The translations under genes were made by a program, and so were the position numbers. The notes under the pieces were generated by a model. That model was not told the origin of the DNA, did not search any database, and saw only the letters and a program-made list of their open reading frames with translations. A stretch of DNA of 64,000 nt from CAVTWS01 sp963738445 (GTDB lineage: Bacteria > Actinomycetota > Acidimicrobiia > Acidimicrobiales > SHLQ01), in assembly GCA_963738445.1 (NCBI GenBank), contig CAVTWS010000015.1, forward strand, positions 434,001 to 498,000, in the 5' to 3' direction. Below, in pieces: positions 61,128 through 64,000 of this stretch (position 1 is its first letter; every line of letters starts with the position of its first letter).

Positions 61128-62111
61128 GTGCCCGGCCAAACTGGCGCCGTGCAGTACGACACCCGACTCCGTCCCACCCAACCGGACACCCCACCGGCCG
61201 ATGCGTTCGAGATCCACCGGTCGGTGGTTCGTGACGGTCAGACCCTGGCCTACGTTCGGCAGGGCGTCGGCGGGTATCCGCTGCTGCTCATCCACGGCTA
61301 TCCGGAGACCAAACGCATCTGGTGGCGCAACATCGTGCCGCTCGCGGCCGCCGGCTACGAGGTGGTGGTCCCCGATCTGCGCGGCTACGGCGACTCCGAC
61401 CTGGCGAAGGACGACGTGTACGACCTGGCGTCCTACAGCCGCGACCTCCACGCCCTCATGGTCGACGTGCTCGGTCACGAGTCGTTCGGTGTCGTCGCGG
61501 GCGATGTGGGCGGCGCCGTGAGCGTCGACATGGTGCACCGGTTCCCGGGGGTCGTCGACAAGCTCGTCTTCTTCAACACGGTGCCACCGATGCTGATCGA
61601 CGAGTTCGTCGCCGCCGGCATCGACCTGGGGGCGATGCGGTCGATCGGCGACGGCCCCACCGCCGACTACCGGTACCTGCAGGGCGCCACGCCGGAGGTG
61701 TTGGCCGCCGAGCTCGATTCACCGGCCCGACGGCGCCGGTACATCGCCGGGATGTACGGCCCGCGGCTGTGGGCCTCGCCCGGCTCGTTCACCACCGCCG
61801 ACATCGACTTCATGACCGAACCCTTCGGCGACATCGAGCGTCTGAAAGCGGGATGGGCCGTGTACCAGGGGGCCTACGGGCGCCCGCAAAGCGAGCCGGC
61901 CTTGATGTCACAGCCCGTCGAGACCCCGACCCTGATCCTCTACGGACCCGACGATCAGGTGGTCGGACCGGACTTCGTGCCGTGCTGCGAGGTGGCGTTC
62001 CGCAACCGCGTCGGACCCGTGGTCATCCCCGGGGCCGGGCACTTCCTGCAATGGGAGCGGGCCGACATCGTCAACCCGCTCGTCGCCACCTTCTTCACCG
62101 ATTGCCGCTGA
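61128..62111 (+). CDS. alpha/beta-hydrolase (epoxide hydrolase or dehalogenase-like)
   Basis: 327 residues, or 320 from GTG 61149. The oxyanion motif HGYPETKRIWW, the nucleophile elbow GDVGGAVS with Asp as nucleophile, the acid in GPDDQVVG and the His in GAGHFLQWE form an Asp-His-Asp triad. An Asp nucleophile with HGYP indicates epoxide hydrolase or haloalkane/haloacetate dehalogenase rather than an esterase. The cap region (residues about 140-230) is helical. The substrate is undetermined. It stands alone between the citrate synthase and typA genes. Confidence 0.88.
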   Translation: MPGQTGAVQYDTRLRPTQPDTPPADAFEIHRSVVRDGQTLAYVRQGVGGYPLLLIHGYPETKRIWWRNIVPLAAAGYEVVVPDLRGYGDSDLAKDDVYDLASYSRDLHALMVDVLGHESFGVVAGDVGGAVSVDMVHRFPGVVDKLVFFNTVPPMLIDEFVAAGIDLGAMRSIGDGPTADYRYLQGATPEVLAAELDSPARRRRYIAGMYGPRLWASPGSFTTADIDFMTEPFGDIERLKAGWAVYQGAYGRPQSEPALMSQPVETPTLILYGPDDQVVGPDFVPCCEVAFRNRVGPVVIPGAGHFLQWERADIVNPLVATFFTDCR

Positions 62112-62144
62112 GCCGACGGTAGGTGGCCCGGCAGTAACGGCCGG

Positions 62145-63981
<1,837 letters not shown>

Positions 63982-64000
63982 GAGGGTAGTACGCTATCGG

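Overview
The window is high-GC DNA with mostly ATG/GTG starts, Shine-Dalgarno sites (GGAGG) in some genes and probable leaderless starts in others. The gene content points to a free-living Actinomycetota, probably an acidimicrobial lineage (inference): a Streptomyces-type conservon, the long isoleucyl-tRNA synthetase, methylmalonyl-CoA mutase, P450, a TesB thioesterase, and a surface protein with the LSPARLLDSRGG...GWFP repeat. I found no tRNA, rRNA or CRISPR array.

Layout. 1-2253: end of methylmalonyl-CoA mutase and an acyl-CoA synthetase. 2428-6793: four-gene conservon (histidine-kinase-like CvnA, roadblock CvnB, DUF742 CvnC, GTPase CvnD). 6795-9507: an SDR and a membrane protein that looks like a catalytically decayed cellulose-synthase-type protein with a PilZ-like tail. 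9655-12435: secreted protein ending in three nearly identical 387-bp repeats. 12479-15648: ileS with two frameshifts. 15700-19569: envelope operon of two solute-binding-like proteins (one fused to a vWA domain) and a coiled-coil membrane protein. 19559-22112: frameshifted Baeyer-Villiger monooxygenase and a degenerate EAL protein. 22216-25017: MMPL exporter and TetR regulator with a palindromic operator candidate. 25088-28383: LLM oxidoreductase (frameshifted), PLP decarboxylase and an SDR lacking its catalytic pair. 28451-28688: tandem 72-bp hairpin repeats. 28810-32842: assimilatory sulfate-reduction and siroheme operon. 32863-35030: divergent AI-2E-family pair on a shared promoter.

35041-42455 is an accessory island: a 5'-truncated, frameshifted RHS/PA14 protein with an AT-richer unknown C-terminal domain, then a small membrane-anchored gene split by a complete ISL3-type insertion sequence (8-bp target duplication; deleting the IS restores the frame), then a second small membrane protein. 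This looks like a decayed polymorphic toxin locus whose immunity-position gene was hit by an IS.

42600-64000 is mainly core and lipid metabolism: M20 amidohydrolase, AhpD-like protein, TesB thioesterase, aldo/keto reductase, APC permease, universal stress protein, thiol peroxidase, P450, GIDE-LemA fusion, nrdA-nrdB with a strong terminator, cupin plus thiolase-like pair, DUF3052 protein with a truncated VOC remnant, two divergent citrate-synthase-family genes (one with an N-terminal HTH and a 19-bp palindrome at its start), an epoxide-hydrolase-like protein and typA.

A cross-cutting feature is at least 13 single-base indels in otherwise intact genes, including essential ones (ileS, typA). 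Several sit in short homopolymers. I read most of them as uncorrected sequencing errors, which matters for anyone calling pseudogenes here.
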